Source: Microcebus murinus (taxonomy: Eukaryota; Chordata; Mammalia; Primates; Cheirogaleidae). Taken from it: 64,000 nt of DNA. The translations under genes and the position numbers were made by a program. Below, piece after piece: positions 23,753 to 37,283 of the stretch; position 1 is the stretch's first letter; each line of letters begins with the position of its first letter. The notes below the pieces were generated by a model that did not search any database, was not told where the DNA came from, and saw only the letters and a program-made list of their open reading frames with translations. The stretch spans positions 4,121,501 through 4,185,500 of the forward strand of contig NC_134108.1 of the NCBI RefSeq assembly GCF_040939455.1, given 5' to 3'.

Positions 23753-25355
23753 GCTGCCAGCTTTAGGGCTTGTGGTCTGGGAAGGAAAATCTTGACCAGA
23801 GTCCTCAGCAATTACACCAATTGACACCCCCCCCCAATCAGGAGCTGCCTCGAAAGTGTGGTGAAAGAGCCCAGAATAATATATTAATAGCTCTCCCCTA
23901 GCAGCAGATAAAGCAACCTCAGAAGTACACACTCTCAGGCTCACAGGTACCTGTTGCTCTTCTCACACCACCTAAAGTGGCAACAGGGCTCAAGTAACCC
24001 TTGAGAGTGGCAAGAAATTCCCCAAAGACTGGGGCACTTGTATATCCCATTCAGGGGTTTAAATCTCAATACAAAGGTATTAGAAAACCTTGATAACAAA
24101 CTCCTCCCTGCAAACTATAAGCAACAAAAGAGAGAGTAACCCCATAGCCCAACACAGTGTCTTCCGTCTCAAACTAGTGGAGGGCAGTGGAGTCACACAC
24201 ACAAGAGTGATCCAACACCTGGGAGTCTAAGCAAGGGGTCCAAACTCACTAATCTCCTTTGTAAGGAGGTGAAGACAACATGTCAGGGATAACCCAACAG
24301 GCTAAAATATCTCTAAGGAAATAAAGGAACAGAGCACATCTCCCCAGCGCTGTCAAGGAACGTCCCTTGAGGGACTTGGAGATAAGGCCATAAACCAGTA
24401 CCAGCACCCCCAGTTCTTGACAAAATAGCCTGTTGAGAAAGAATCAGCAAAAGAACACAGGAAACATGAAATATCACAGAGAAAAGTCACCCCCAAAAGA
24501 AAATATTCAATCTCCATCAAAGATACCAACTTGCATGATATTATTAAACTGACAGAGGAAAAAATCCAAATATGGATTGTAAGAAAACTCAGTGTAATTG
24601 AAGAGAAAATAGAAACCAACATAAAGAAATCACAAGAATAATACAGGAAATGAATGAAAAATTCTCTAAAGAAATTGAAATACTATGGAAAAACAAAAGA
24701 GAAATCTTAGCTATGAAGGACACATTCAAGAAACTTCAAAACACAGTGGAAAGCCTCAAGAAGAGAATGAATCATGCAGAAGAAAGAGTCTCAGAGATTG
24801 GAGATAATGTCTATTTGCAAAATAAATCAAATGAAGAAGAAAAAACCACAGAAACAAGAGACAAGACCAAAACATTCAAGAAATGTGAGATTATATAAAG
24901 AAGCCAAATATTATTATTGGCATCCCAGAAGGAAAAGAAGAAAATACACAAGGGCTGGAAAACTTATTTCATGGAATACTGGAGGAAAATGTGCCTGGCC
25001 TTGCCAGAAATCTTGATATCCAGATACAAGAAGCACACAGAACTCCTGGGAGACTCAATGTGAAAAGGCAATCACCACATCATGTAGTTATTAGACTGAC
25101 CAAAGTAAACATGAAAGAAGCAATGCTTTGAGCAATGAGGCAAAAACAGCAGATAACCTACAAAAGAAAACCTTTCAGACTAGCTGCAGACTTCTCAACT
25201 GAAACATTACAAGCCAGAAGGGACTGGGTGCCTATCCTTAATCTTCTAAAACAGAATAATGGCCAACCTAGAATTCTCTATTTGGCAAAATTAAGTTTCA
25301 TCTATGAGGGAGAAATAAAGATCTTCCCAGACAAGCAGTCACTGATGGAATTTAC
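23753..25355 (+). mobile_element. L1 fragment: 5'UTR and ORF1, plus strand
   Basis: 23,753-24,590 looks like an L1 5'UTR. ORF1 follows. A coiled-coil stretch lies at 24,650-24,898 (MNEKFSKEIEILWKNKREIL... rich in K, E and L). An RNA-recognition-type segment begins near 24,890 ('attggcatcccagaaggaaa', the IGIPEG motif). The C-terminal domain is at 25,135-25,355, with landmarks RLAADFSTETLQARRDW and AKLSFIYEGEIKIFPDKQ. The frame is broken by a shift near 24,890 and by a TGA near 25,128. It ends abruptly after '...SLMEF', so ORF2 is absent. A dead copy. Confidence 0.85.
24650..25355 (+). pseudogene. Broken L1 ORF1 (RNA-binding chaperone) remnant
   Basis: In live L1, ORF1p forms coiled-coil trimers that bind L1 RNA in the cytoplasm. 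Here the coiled coil, RNA-recognition segment and C-terminal domain are all visible in order. They fall in different frames: the first open part ends at a TAA at 24,896-24,898, and the C-terminal part resumes after a TGA near 25,128. The 3' end of the domain is lost at the element's truncation point. It cannot give a functional protein. Confidence 0.8.
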
Positions 25356-25636
25356 TTGCCTGGGAATTTCCTTAGTCAAATCCACAAGTTCAATAGGTAC
25401 ATGTTCCATCTTCTAGGTTCCTGCTAGTATCAGTTTAGTCAAATGTTCTGCAGCTACAGAATACAGGTCACTATTTTTCCAGGCTTTGATAACAATTTCC
25501 TCACTGCCTTTCTGGTTGGCACTAAGTCTTCTCACTTCCTTTCAGGTTTTTGTCCATCAAAGCCAACACCATCTGCTTAGAGTTTATGTGACTAAAACAT
25601 CCCACTTCTGACACCAAATTCAGTTTCAATTTTTCC
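25356..25636. other. Unassigned DNA between L1 fragment and LTR
   Basis: Text such as 'ctgcagctacagaatacagg' and 'catcaaagccaacaccatct' looks like old repeat sequence and may continue what lies left of the L1 insertion. Not assigned to a family. Confidence 0.4.
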
Positions 25637-26070
25637 ATTGCCATGTAACAAAGCACCTCAGAACGCAGTGGCTTAAACAATAACAATTATTAATTACAAT
25701 TCTTTGTGTGACTAAGAAGTTCTTTTGCTTAATTTAGTGTTATGGGAAGTGTGGAAGGGCTGGCAGGTTCAGAATGTCCTTGCTCACACAGCTGGTCTGG
25801 GTTCAGGGAAGCTGTGGACTGGGCTCTTGGCACTCTTCCATAGGGCAACTCCATGGCAGTGTGAGCTTCACCATAACATGGAGGCTGAGTCCTAGCAAAA
25901 GACATTCTAAGAAGGTAAGGGAGAAGCTATAGATCTTTGAAAGCCCAGCCTTAAAAATCACACAGCATCACTTCCACCACACTCTTGATTAGAACAGGTC
26001 AAAGCAAACTAAAGTAAAGGGAGATGACATAGAGCCTATCTCTTCCTGTGGACATGGCCAGGTAACATTG
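25637..26070 (-). mobile_element. Old MLT1-like LTR fragment
   Basis: The plus strand carries 'ccatgtaacaaagcacctca', 'agtggcttaaacaataacaa', 'ccatagggcaactccatggc' and 'tcacttccaccacactcttg', which follow the antisense plan of an older MaLR LTR. Strongly diverged. The start is clearer than the end. Confidence 0.6.
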
Positions 26071-26190
26071 CAAAAATATAAGTAGAATAGACAACATGGG
26101 GCAGCAAACAGTTGGGGATGTTGGGATAGGGTGAATGCATTCTGCATGTGAGAAGGACCTGAACTGGGGGTGGGGAGGAAGACATCAGAG

Positions 26191-26631
26191 TGTTATGGGT
26201 TGAATTGTGTACACCCCAAATTTATAAGTTGAAGTTGTAACCCACCCCCATATTTGAGAATATAACCTTATTTGGAAATAGGGTCATTGAAGCTATAATT
26301 AGTTAAGATGAAGTCATATTGGAGTGAGGCAGGTCCCTAATTCAATATCTCTGTCCTTATGCAAAGGGGAAATTCGGACACGGGTCTCTGGACACAGGGA
26401 GAACATTATGTTAGGAAGGAGGCAGAGATCAGGGAGATATGGCAGAAGCCAAGGGAGGCCAAAGATGGCCAGCAAAGCACCGAAAGCGGTGGAGCAGAGT
26501 CTCCGTCCCAGCCTCGGGAGGAACCAACCCAGCTGACGCCTGGCCCCCAGAACTGCGAGGCAACACATTTCTGTTGCTGAAGCCACTCAGTTTGTGGTAA
26601 CCTGTTGCAGCAGCCCTAGGAAACTAATGCA
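26191..26631 (+). mobile_element. Solo LTR, ERVL-MaLR (MLT1 type)
   Basis: Begins TGTTATGGGTTGAATTGTGT and includes 'accttatttggaaatagggt', 'ttagttaagatgaagtcata' and 'cccccagaactgcgaggcaa'. It then has 'acacatttctgttgctgaag' and a closing 'ctaggaaactaatgca', the MLT1 layout from TG to CA. No internal retroviral region is attached. A clear 5-bp target duplication is not seen. Short arginine-rich open frames over it are shadows of the LTR. Confidence 0.88.
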
Positions 26632-29600
26632 AGTAGCCACAGGCCTTTTGTTGAGCAGAACAGAAAAATTTCCTTTAGGTAAAACCTTTCGAATTCTTAA
26701 AGCATACAGGTATCCAGGTTAAAACAAGTAGCAGCATTTTCATAGAAAACACAAACACTCAAATATTTTCTTTTCTGAGGTAGTTTCTGCTACCTTTTAT
26801 TCCAGAATCGTATATGGTGTTATAATAAGGAATCTGGCACATGTGCGTGTAACTGTGCGCACCTTTGTGTGTGTGTTGTGGTTTTTGAAAGACCACAAAG
26901 TACAGCCATTCTCAATTACCTAGACCGGAAATGATTTTCTCACCCGCACCTGCTGGTTTTGCTTTAATGCTGTACACAATGAGACTCATGCTGAGACCTC
27001 GTCCACTCCTTCTGCACGGGAAACTCCACCAGAGAGCCAGGATCGGTCACGTGGGTGCCATTCACACCCAAATCTTCATGTGCACAGGTAACTGGCAGCC
27101 ACTGTCATTTCTTTTTTTTAAAGAAAAGAAATTTTGGGGCTGTTTTATTCTGATTCCCTGGATAGCTGTTTTACTAGTTTACAAAAAATGTGGTACTGCT
27201 ATCTCATACCAATGCAGCATGCTAAAACTCCAGGATAGATGCTGGAATATGTATGAGGAGATGACGAAGATTGATCTGTCCATGGAGGATTGAAATGTGA
27301 GCATCTGCTGTAATGGCACTAAAAAGAATTAGACTCATCAACTATAGTGATTCATAATGATAGCCGTGTTTGCTCTTAGAATATTAAGGGAATCAACCAT
27401 CCACCTAATTGCCAAAAGGACTTTTTTTTTTTTCTTTTGCCCTGTAACTTTGCTCTCTCTCATTCTCTCAATATATAGAGTTTTATATAGATATGTTCCA
27501 AAATGGTATTACTGGCTCAAGCATAAATGTAGCAAAAAAATTAAAATGAGCTAATATCTTTGATTAATGCTAGTTTCTGTGCCTGAACTTAGGAACATAA
27601 ATATCCCTTTAAAAGTAATGCTGTCTGCAAATAAGATGAAATCAAATTTCAAGGCACTTTGCTAATGAAAAGTATCGATTTTTATAGCATTTGGTCCAAA
27701 CCATTGCCAATGTTCAATCTATTTGATATCCCTCTTAGCAATGAGCTTTTTATCCTTGAATGTACAGAGGTCCTTCTCTTTCTCCTTCATAATCTTGTCA
27801 TTTTCATCCTCCTCTCAGCTTTAGGCCTCAGCTCTTTTCTCTCTACATGCTTTTCTTTGTTGCATTCACTCGCTCCTACAATGCCAGCAGTCACTCTAGG
27901 TACTAGACTCTTACATCTTAATAAGATAATTCCTCCCTTTCTGATGTACTTGCCCAGGAAACCTTTCATTTCCAATCTAAATGCTCACTTTCCTCTATAT
28001 TTTTAATTACTCAGTTTTAAGCCTCCAACCTTCCAAATCTTACCATCCTTATTGGTCCAGCTAAAGACCCAGGTCATACTTCCTAACTCTTTGCTGAACC
28101 TTGATAACTACCATGCTCCTTCTTTTTGCACACAAGAATGTATCAGATACTCATGCAAAGACAGGCCCTGCTCCATTGTGAAGAGTAGAATTTGATGACT
28201 GAACATGACATTTTGACAGGGTGCATGAAGTGGGGTAAGATACTGTAAATGGAGTAGTTGGAAGGGAAGTAGACACAGCCCAGCCAGTATGACCCCTCAA
28301 TTCTAGCAACTATTGGGCTGGCATCTCTGAAACATCACACCTACTGCCATAAACTCATCTTCACTATTGAAGTAAATAGCAATCACAGACCACCATGTGA
28401 TACCCCATGTGTTTTATCGAAAACTTCTATTTAGATCCAGTGTTCTTGCTTAGCTTTAGCATATTTATATTTTGTCTCCCCAGTTAGGTTATAAGTCTCT
28501 AAAGAAAATATTTAATCATAGTTTTCTAATACCCCTGAGAGGGTCTAGATCTGCTGGGACAGTAAAATAATAAAGATTCACCAAGAAGGTATTCTCGACA
28601 AACAGTTGCTACTTTGATTTCACCAACCACCAGGACCTCCTCACTGAGGTAGAATCATACCTGAAATGAAAACATTACATTAAACTAAATTGGAAATAGT
28701 GGCAAGTAAAAAAGATTGACATGGAGAAACTATTATTTGTGGCTATTGGAACCCTACCGTTAAGCCAGGGTGCTGAAACTAGGGGCTTCTTTGTAATCAT
28801 AACAGAAAATAATGTTGAGAAATAGCTCAGAACCTCCCCTGTGGCACCCCCATAAGGACCTGCCTTTGGAGACATGTGATGGAGCTATTGGTTTGACTTT
28901 ACTTCTGGAATGGAACACCATTTCATAAAAAGCATCCTTCAAAAACGGTAATTTTTATTTGAAAATAAAATATAGAGGTATCTTGCTTGACAAATAGTAG
29001 CAGCCTTGTGTGTTAGAGTAGTCAGTGTCCAGAAACAAACCAAAAATAAATGTTAATAATCAACTCAAAACAAAGGTCTTATATCCTGCAAAAGACCTTA
29101 GGATAGAAATCATTGTAGAAGGTTACAGCTTTCGATTCTCTCTGACAGAACAGTATGTCTGAAAAGTAGACATGAAAGTGCATTACACATTTTCTACATA
29201 TTTGCTTTTCCATCCCACAGATATATGTGGTTTGGTTAATTTAACAAAATGAGTTATATTATATGGTCAACATAATTATAGCCTAGTATAAACGAACCCT
29301 TGTTGAAACACCATAGCTGAATAACAAGAAACAGAACCAGAAAGTGAAAGTGACTAAAACCAAAGCATTTTCAAGAGAATAGGGAAAATAGCAGTGGAAC
29401 AGGAGGTGGTAACCACATTAAAGTCATTAAGATATCTGAACCTGAATGCTACCTTGCTTCTATTTCCACACCAGTGGACTCCTTGAATATCAGATGAAAT
29501 AGATGGGTTTGGGCCCCTGAAAATCAATCTCCCTAACACCTTACTCAACATAGACACCGTGCACCACAGTATGAGGTAGTTTCTCATTTCTGTTACTTGA

Positions 29601-30424
29601 GAAGATGTATGATTATCGGATAATTATACAATAAATGTGCACAACCTGGCTACATTTTCCCTGCATCTTTTTTTTTTAACAGTCTATTAGGCTGCAATTC
29701 CCACTGCAGTGACTAGCAATGATTATTACCATGACTGGGCTGAGGCCGTGCTGCACCCCTGGAGCAATCCCTCAAGATTTCTGAGCCTTGCCGAACATCA
29801 GGGATGCCTGTGAGCAGGTAAATCTCATAGACATATGGCCCATTTGCCACTCGAGGCAGAGGAACTATATCTTTCATTTTAATTCTCATAAAACATGTTT
29901 TGGGACCAAGACATTTCTGATGCATAAATCTTGGGCACTGAAAGTTCAATCTTGTTCTCTTGACTCTGGAGTTATTTCAGGCCATATGCCACTGCCAATA
30001 TTTCCAGTACAACAAACGATGTGCGTGAGGACAAAGAGAGAGGAGAGGGTAGGCAGTAAGTTCACACACGGGGTGCTTTACAAAAGTAAATGTTTGTTAT
30101 GCGTTCATGCCGGGGATTAGTTATTCTAACAGATAAGGAACAGAAACCACTGCCCAAAGACAGAAACCACAAGATCAATGAATCATAAAATCATCAGCGG
30201 AAAGAACCAATGCTGAAATCCTGTTCATAGCAACACTCAGTGTTGTTTGTAGTAGCTGTCGTTGTTCAGCCTCTCTTGGGAAATCTCCAGAAATAAGGAA
30301 TGCACTCAGGTCAGTTCATTCCCATTTAACACAACACTCTGCCATCTAACAGTATTTTTCTTTGGTTAAAACAAAACCTTCCCCTCTTCAACTTTCATTC
30401 CTTCATAAAATAGAAACAAATTAC
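26632..30424. other. Unassigned non-coding DNA
   Basis: Nearly 3.8 kb in which I recognise no repeat family with confidence and no exon. 27,650-28,170 is CT-rich on the plus strand and may be old LINE sequence. 28,435-28,530 faintly resembles an L2 end. Frames are at most 120 codons with no family likeness. A small poly(T) of nine lies near 29,671. Confidence 0.4.
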
Positions 30425-33420
30425 TTTTTATTTCAATAGATTTAGAGGGAAGAAGTGTTTTTGTTGCATGGATGAATTGTATAATGATGAAGTCAGAGCT
30501 TCTAGTGCACCTGTCACCAGAATAATGTACCCACCTCCTACCCTCTTCCCCTAGTTTCCAATGTCCATTATTTCATTTTATGATCGTATATATCCCTCAT
30601 ATAGCTCCCACTTATAAGTGAGTGCATAAGGTTGTTTTTCCACTTCACTTAAGATAATTGTCCTCCATTTCTTTGCAAATTGCTACAAAATACATTATTT
30701 TATTCTTTAATTTGGCTGAATAGTACTTCATGGTGTATATATATACACTACATTTTCTTTATCTACTTATCAGTTGATGGATGCTTAGATCGATTCTACA
30801 TCTTTGCAATTGTGAATTGTGATACAATAAGCATTCAAGAGCATGTGTCTTTTTAAAAAAATGATGTCTTTGCCTTTGGGTAAATACACAGTAGTGAGAT
30901 TGTTAGATTGAATGGTAGGTCCACTTTTAATTCTTTGATGAATCTCCATACTGTTTTCCATAGAGGTTGTACTAATTTACATTCCCACCAACAGTAGAGG
31001 AGTGTTCCATTTTTACTGCAACTGCACCAATATCTATTACTTTTTACTTTTTAATAATGGCCATCCTGGTGGGGTAAGGTGGTATCTCATTATAGTTTTC
31101 CCTTGCATTTCTCTGATGATAGGTGATATTGAGTATATTTTCATGCTTGTTGGCCCTTTGCCTATCTTCTTTTGGAAAAAAATCTGTTCATGATTTTCAC
31201 CCACTTTTTGATGAGGTTATTTGTTTTTTCTTACTGATTTGTTAGAGTTCTTTGTAGATTCTAGATATTGGCCCTTTGTTGGATATACAGGTTGTGAATA
31301 TTTCCTCCCATTCTGTAAGTTGTCTATTTGCACTGTTGATGATTTCCTTCATTGTATAGAAATGTTTTAGTTTAATTAAGTCCCATTTATTTATTTTTGG
31401 TTTTGCTGTATTTGCTATTGGGGTCTTACTCATAAATTCTTTGCCTAGGGCAATATCTAGAAGAATTTTCTTATGTTTTCTTCTAGTATTTTTATGGTTT
31501 TAGGTCTCACATTTAAGTCTTTAAAACATCTTGCATAAATTTTTGTATATGATGTGAGACAAGAATCCACTTTCATTTTCCTGAATGTGGCTATCCAATT
31601 TTCCCAGTGTGACTTATTGAATGGGGTGTCCTTTCCCCAATCTATGCTTTTGTCTGGTTTGACAAAGATTAGTTAGCTATAGCTATATGGCTGTATTTCT
31701 CGGTTCTCCATTCTGTTTCATTAGTCTGTATCTATACCAATGCAATGCTGTTTTGATTACTATAGCCTTGTAGTATAATTTGCAGTCAAGTAATGTGATG
31801 CATCTAAATTTGTTGTTTTGTTTGGGAATGCTTTGGATATTCGTGCTCTTTTTGGTTCCATATGAAGTTTAGAATTGTTTTTTATACATCTGTGAAAAAT
31901 GACACTGGTATTTTGATGGGAACTGTGTCAAATATGTTATGTACATTGGGCAGCATGGACATTTTAATGATGTTGATTTTTCCAATCCATGAGCATGAGA
32001 TGTTTTTCCATTTGTTTTTGTCACCTATGATTTCTTTCATCAGTGTTTTGTAGTTCTCCTTGTGAAGATTGTTCACCTCCTTGGTTAAGTACATTCTAGC
32101 TATTTTGTTTTCTTTGTAGCATTTCTACGTGGTATTGAGTTCTTGATTAAACTCTCAGCTTGACTGTTATTAGTGCATAGAAATACTACTGATTTTTAGA
32201 CATTAATTTTGTAACCCAACACTTTAATAAATTTATTTATCAATTCTAGGAATCTTATGGTGGTCTTTAGGTTTTTCTAGATATAAGATCAAATCATCAG
32301 CAAACAGGGATAGTTTGACCTCCGCTTTCCCAATTTGGATACCCTTTATTCATTTCTTTTGCCTGGCTAGGACTTGCTCTGGCTAGGACTTCCAGTATAA
32401 TGTTGAATAGAAGTGGTAACAGAGGCACACTTGTCTTGTTACAGTTCTTAGGGTGAATGCTTTCGACTTTTTCCTATTTAGTATGAAGTTGGCTATGGAT
32501 TTTTCACATATGGCTTTTATTTACTTTTTTTTTCTTTTTTTGATGTATGCCTTCTATGCCTAGTTTGTTGAGGCTTTTTATCAAGAAGAGGTATGGATTT
32601 CATTGAATGTTTTTCCTGAATCTATTGAGATGATCTTGTGGTTTTTATTTTTAATTCTGCTTATGAAGTGAATCACATTTATTGATTTGTATAAGTTGAA
32701 CCATCCTTGCACCCCTGGGATGAATCCCATTTGATCATGATGAATTGTCTTTTTCATGTGCTCTTAAATTCAGTTTGCTAGTATTTTGTTGAGGATTTTT
32801 GCATCTATGTCCATAAGGGATATTGGTCTGTAGTTGCTTTTTCTATTGTTGTTGTTCTCATTGTGTTCTTTACTGGCTTTGGTATCAGGGTGATGTTGGC
32901 TTTATACAATGAGGTACGCAGGATTCTCTCCTTCTTGATGTTATGGAACATCTTCAATAGGATAGGTGCCAGTTCCTTTTTATAGGTCTGGTAGAATTTG
33001 GCTATGAATCTGTCTGGTCCAGGGCTTTTCTTTTGTTGGGAGATTTTTTGTTACTATTTCAATGTTTCTACTTGTTATTGGTCTGTTCAGGATTTTCATT
33101 TCTTCCTGATTTAAGCTTGTGAGATTGTGTGTTTCCAAAAATTTATCCATTTCCTCTAGATTTTCTAGTTTGTATGTGTGAAGGTTTACATAGTAGTTAC
33201 ACATGATATTTTGTATTTCTGTGATATCAGTTGTAATGTCTCCTTTTTCATTTCTCATTAAGCTTCTTTGAATTCTTTCTCTTCTACTTCTGGTGAATCT
33301 ACCTAGTCATCTACCCTACTTGTTTATCTTTTTAAAGAACCAACATTTTGTTTCATTGATCCTTTGCATTGTTTTCTTGGTTTCCACTTCATTTACTTCT
33401 GCTTTGATCTTTATTATTTC

Positions 33421-33650
33421 TTTTCTTCTGCTAACTCTAGGTTTGGTGTGTTCTTTATTTTCTAGTTCCTTGAGGTGTGGCCTTAGGTTGTTTATCACAG
33501 AAAGACATCTGTGACCTTTTTTTCTTTTTGATGTAGGCATTTGAGGCTATGAACTTTCCCCTCAGTACTGCTTGTTCTATGCCCCAGATACTTTAGAATC
33601 TTGTTTCACCTTTGTTGTTCAATTCCATTTTTTTTTAAATTTCCATCTTG
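33421..33650 (-). repeat. Duplicated L1 ORF2 segment, copy A
   Basis: The segment starting 'ttttcttctgctaactctag' and running through 'gatgtaggcatttgaggct' recurs about 1,053 bp to the right with many single-base differences. This copy is in the expected ORF2 position. Confidence 0.85.
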
Positions 33651-34473
33651 ATTTTGTCATTTACCCAAGGATTGTTCAGCAACAGCTTGTTTTACTTCCA
33701 TGTATTTATATAGTTTTGAGAGTTCCTCTTTGAATTGATTTCTAGTTTTATATCACTGTAGTCTGATTTCCATTTTTCCAAATTTTCTGAAATTTGTTTT
33801 ATGCCTTACATATGATCTATCTTGGAAAATGTCTCATTTGCTGATAAGAAGAATGTATATTCTGCTTTGGGGGGTAGAATGTTCTGTAAATATCTTTTAA
33901 GTCCATTTGTTCTAGAATCCCACTTAATCCCAGTGGTTCTGTGTTGATATTTTCTCTCAAGGATCTGTCTATTTCTGTCAGTGAAATGTTGAAATCCCCA
34001 GCAATTATGATGTTGCCTGTTATTTCTTTCCTTAGATCTAGTAGAAATTTTTTATGAATCCAGGAGGTCCTGTGTTAGGTGCATATATATTTAGGATTGT
34101 TATTACTTTTTGTCAAAGTGATCCTTTTGTTATTGTAAAATGACCATATTTGTCTTTTTTTACCATTGTTTATTGAATGTTTATTTTATCTGATATGAGA
34201 ATAGCTATTCATGCACATCTTTGGTTTCCATTTTCGTGGAATATTTTTTCCCACCTCTTTACCTTGAGTTTATAAGAATCTTTGTGAGTAAAATAGGTTT
34301 CTTAGAAACAACACATATTTGGGTAATGTCTTTTTATCCATTCATCCAATATATATCTGGTAAGTGAGACATTAAGACTATTTACACTCAATGTTAGTAT
34401 TGACATGTGAGATACTGTTCTGTTCATCTGATTGATTGATACATAGTTGCTATGTTTTCTTCCTTGTGATACT

Positions 34474-34702
34474 GTTTTTTTCTTCTGCTAGCTTTGGGTT
34501 TGATTTATTCTTTTTTTTCTAGTTCCTTGAGGTGTGGCATTAGATTGTCACAGAAAGATATCTGTGATCTTTTTTTCTTTTTGATGTAGGCATTTGAAGC
34601 CATGAACTTTCCCCTCAGTACTGCTTTTTCTATGTTTCAGAGATTTTGGGAGCTTGTTTCACTTTTGTTGTTCAATCCCAATTTTTAAAAAAATTTCCAT
34701 TA
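34474..34702 (-). repeat. Duplicated L1 ORF2 segment, copy B
   Basis: Matches copy A along its whole length: 'ttcttctgctagctttgggt', 'gttccttgaggtgtggcat', 'gatgtaggcatttgaagcc', 'actttcccctcagtactgct'. It sits between endonuclease-like sequence and ORF1, where it does not belong in a normal L1. Confidence 0.85.
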
Positions 34703-36054
34703 TTTTTAATTTCCAATAAGAGCTGTGAGCTTAAACTATTGGGTGTTTTTATTACAGTGGTGGGGATCAATTGTTCTGTTCCATCTATAGAATATTTTTA
34801 AGCATATCTTATAGGGCAGGTATAATGGTAACAAATTCCCTTATCATTTGCTTGTCTTGGGAAGACTTTATTTATCCCTCACTTATGAAACTTAGTTTTT
34901 CGGGATACAAAACTCTTGGCTGGCCATTTTCCTGTATAAGAAGACTAAAAATAGGACCCCATTCCTTTCTGGCCTGTAAGGTTTCTGCTGACAAGTTTCT
35001 GTTATTCAGATAGGTTTCCTTTGTAAGTTACTTGACACATTCATCTCGCAGCTTGTGGGATTTTCTCTTCACATTGACTTTGGCTAGACTGATAACTACG
35101 TGCCTTGGTGATGTCTTATTTGCCATGAGTCCTCCAGGTGTTTGATGACCTTCTTGCATGTGGATGCCTATATCTCTAGCAGTACCAGAAAAGTATTCTT
35201 CCATTATTCCCTCAAATAGATTTTCCATTCTTTTTGCTTTTATTCTTCTCTTTCAAGGATACCTATGATTCTTATATTCATTTGCTTTACATAGTCCCGT
35301 ATTTCTCAGAAGGATTATTCATTTTTCTTGATTTTTTCTTCTTTTTGATTGTGTTAATTTGAAATCCTTATCTTCAAGTTCTGAAAGTATTTCTTCAACT
35401 TTCTCTTTAATCCCTTTGATCTTACTTGTCATCCCTATTCTAAATTTCATATCTAACATTTCAATAATTTCCCTTTGGCTGGAGCCAAGCACTGGCGAAC
35501 AATTGTCATCATTTGAGGATATCAGAGCAGCCTGTTTTTAATGTTGCCAGAGTTCTTATGCTCATTCCTTCTAATCTGGAATCTCTTCTCTCAGTTCAAG
35601 AAAGATTGCTCTTTGGACACCTGTTCTCCTCTGCTGGAAACTCTGCTTCTCAGTGAAGAGAAGGAGAGGTCTCTGAGTGGTGTGCTTGAGTTCTACTCCA
35701 AAAGAGTGATCAGGTAGGAGAGGACCAGATGCACTGGGAGCCTTTAACACTGCAACCCTCCTCCATCTCCCCATTCCCTTGGGGTTGTCATGGGTGTTCA
35801 ACATACATTGTGGGTTACCAGCATATGTGGCATGAGCGTTCACCCCACTCAGATCCAGTGGCATCAGTGAGTGGTCATCAGGTGAGAAATCAATTTTTAA
35901 TGACAATTTGAAACATTCTTGAAAATAAAAAATATTTGGTGACAAAAATTTTAAAATTAGATAGAGCAAAATTAGATGAAGTATATAGAGCCCAAAATCT
36001 TTCCGTTTTAGCTGGGAATATTATTCAAGATGAACCCCAATATTGTCTAATAAA

Positions 36055-36423
<369 letters not shown>

Positions 36424-37103
36424 AATGGACCCCTGCAAGTAATGAAGGAGGGGAGAGGAAACATCTAATATAAGCACATTTTATAGAATATTTAAGTGTC
36501 TGAGCTCATTTAGTATACCCACAAGTTTAGGATTAGAAGGAGAGGTGATTTTGATGCTCTCCCACACAGGGCTCATTTGCTAGTCTTGGCAAAATTTACT
36601 TTTCTTGACTTCTACATTAGACTAATATTGTTTCAAACTTTAAAGTTCACCTGAAAAATTGGTCTTCGGCACAAATCCTTTTGAAAATCTCTATCTTTTC
36701 TTTCTCCTTCTGGCTAGCAACACTTCCTTTGACGGCTCCCACTTCAGTGGGGTAAAATAAGTATCTTTAAAGAGAATACTCAAGGGGACCAGCAGAGATA
36801 TGAACTTCCATAAAAACAAAATGCATAGTAAATAAAGACAAGAGGTAGACTTTAGCAAATGTCTTTTATCCCAGCTGTACAGTTTTCATTAATCCAGCTG
36901 TGATTTTGGTCAAGTCTTGCCCTTCCAGGGCCACTGCTCACTGTCAGAACTCCGACGAGATGACCAAAGTGAGCTCTTCTGGCCTCCTTTAAGAGCATCT
37001 CATGCTTAATTGCTCAGCCCTCTTAATGTATCCTAAAAAGTGTCATCTGTAGGTTTGCAATCAAAAAGAAGAAACAAAGATTTACAAATAAGTTAGGTTA
37101 CTG
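36424..37103. other. Unassigned non-coding DNA
   Basis: No repeat or exon recognised. Composition is mixed. Confidence 0.4.
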
Positions 37104-37283
37104 TAATGGGTTAGAGTAGTCCCCAGACTGGCAGCACCAGCACCACGTGAGAACTTGTTAGAAGCGCAGAATCTCAGAAGGCTCTAGACCCTCTGAGTCA
37201 GAGCCCGTGGGAGAAGGCCCAGCAGTCTGCACTTGGCAGCTCTCCGGGAGGTTCTGATGCTCTCTCAAGCCTGAGAACCACTG
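37104..37283. mobile_element. MER5A-like hAT-Charlie DNA element
   Basis: 'ccccagactggcagcaccag', 'cacgtgagaacttgttagaa', 'ctgagtcagagcccgtggg', 'gaggttctgatgctctctca' and 'cctgagaaccactg' track the MER5A consensus from end to end. The right terminal repeat (cagtggttctca when reversed) is preserved while the left is decayed. It is a short non-autonomous element without coding sequence. Confidence 0.85.

Larger units (their letters stand above)
30425..35885 (-). mobile_element. Second long LINE-1 (L1MA/L1P-like), rearranged
   Basis: Antisense L1 from a 3'UTR ('ttttatttcaatagatttag') at the left to ORF1 and 5'UTR at the right. ORF2 remnants on the minus strand include 31,242-31,433 (C-terminal), 31,882-32,094 (RT, '[15 protein letters not shown]' motif), 32,980-33,258 (RT start, 'LNRPITS') and 33,316-33,540. 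Endonuclease-like sequence lies at about 33,600-34,440. The ORF1 C-terminal part starts near 34,790 and the coiled-coil part lies near 35,350-35,560. Many stops. A 230-bp part of ORF2 (33,421-33,650) recurs at 34,474-34,702, just before ORF1, so the order is not that of a simple L1. The 5' boundary is approximate. Confidence 0.85.

Noticed and set aside
33316..33540. Lysine-rich 74-codon frame considered as a gene
   Set aside because: It is the L1 ORF2 segment preceding the RT domain, read on the minus strand.
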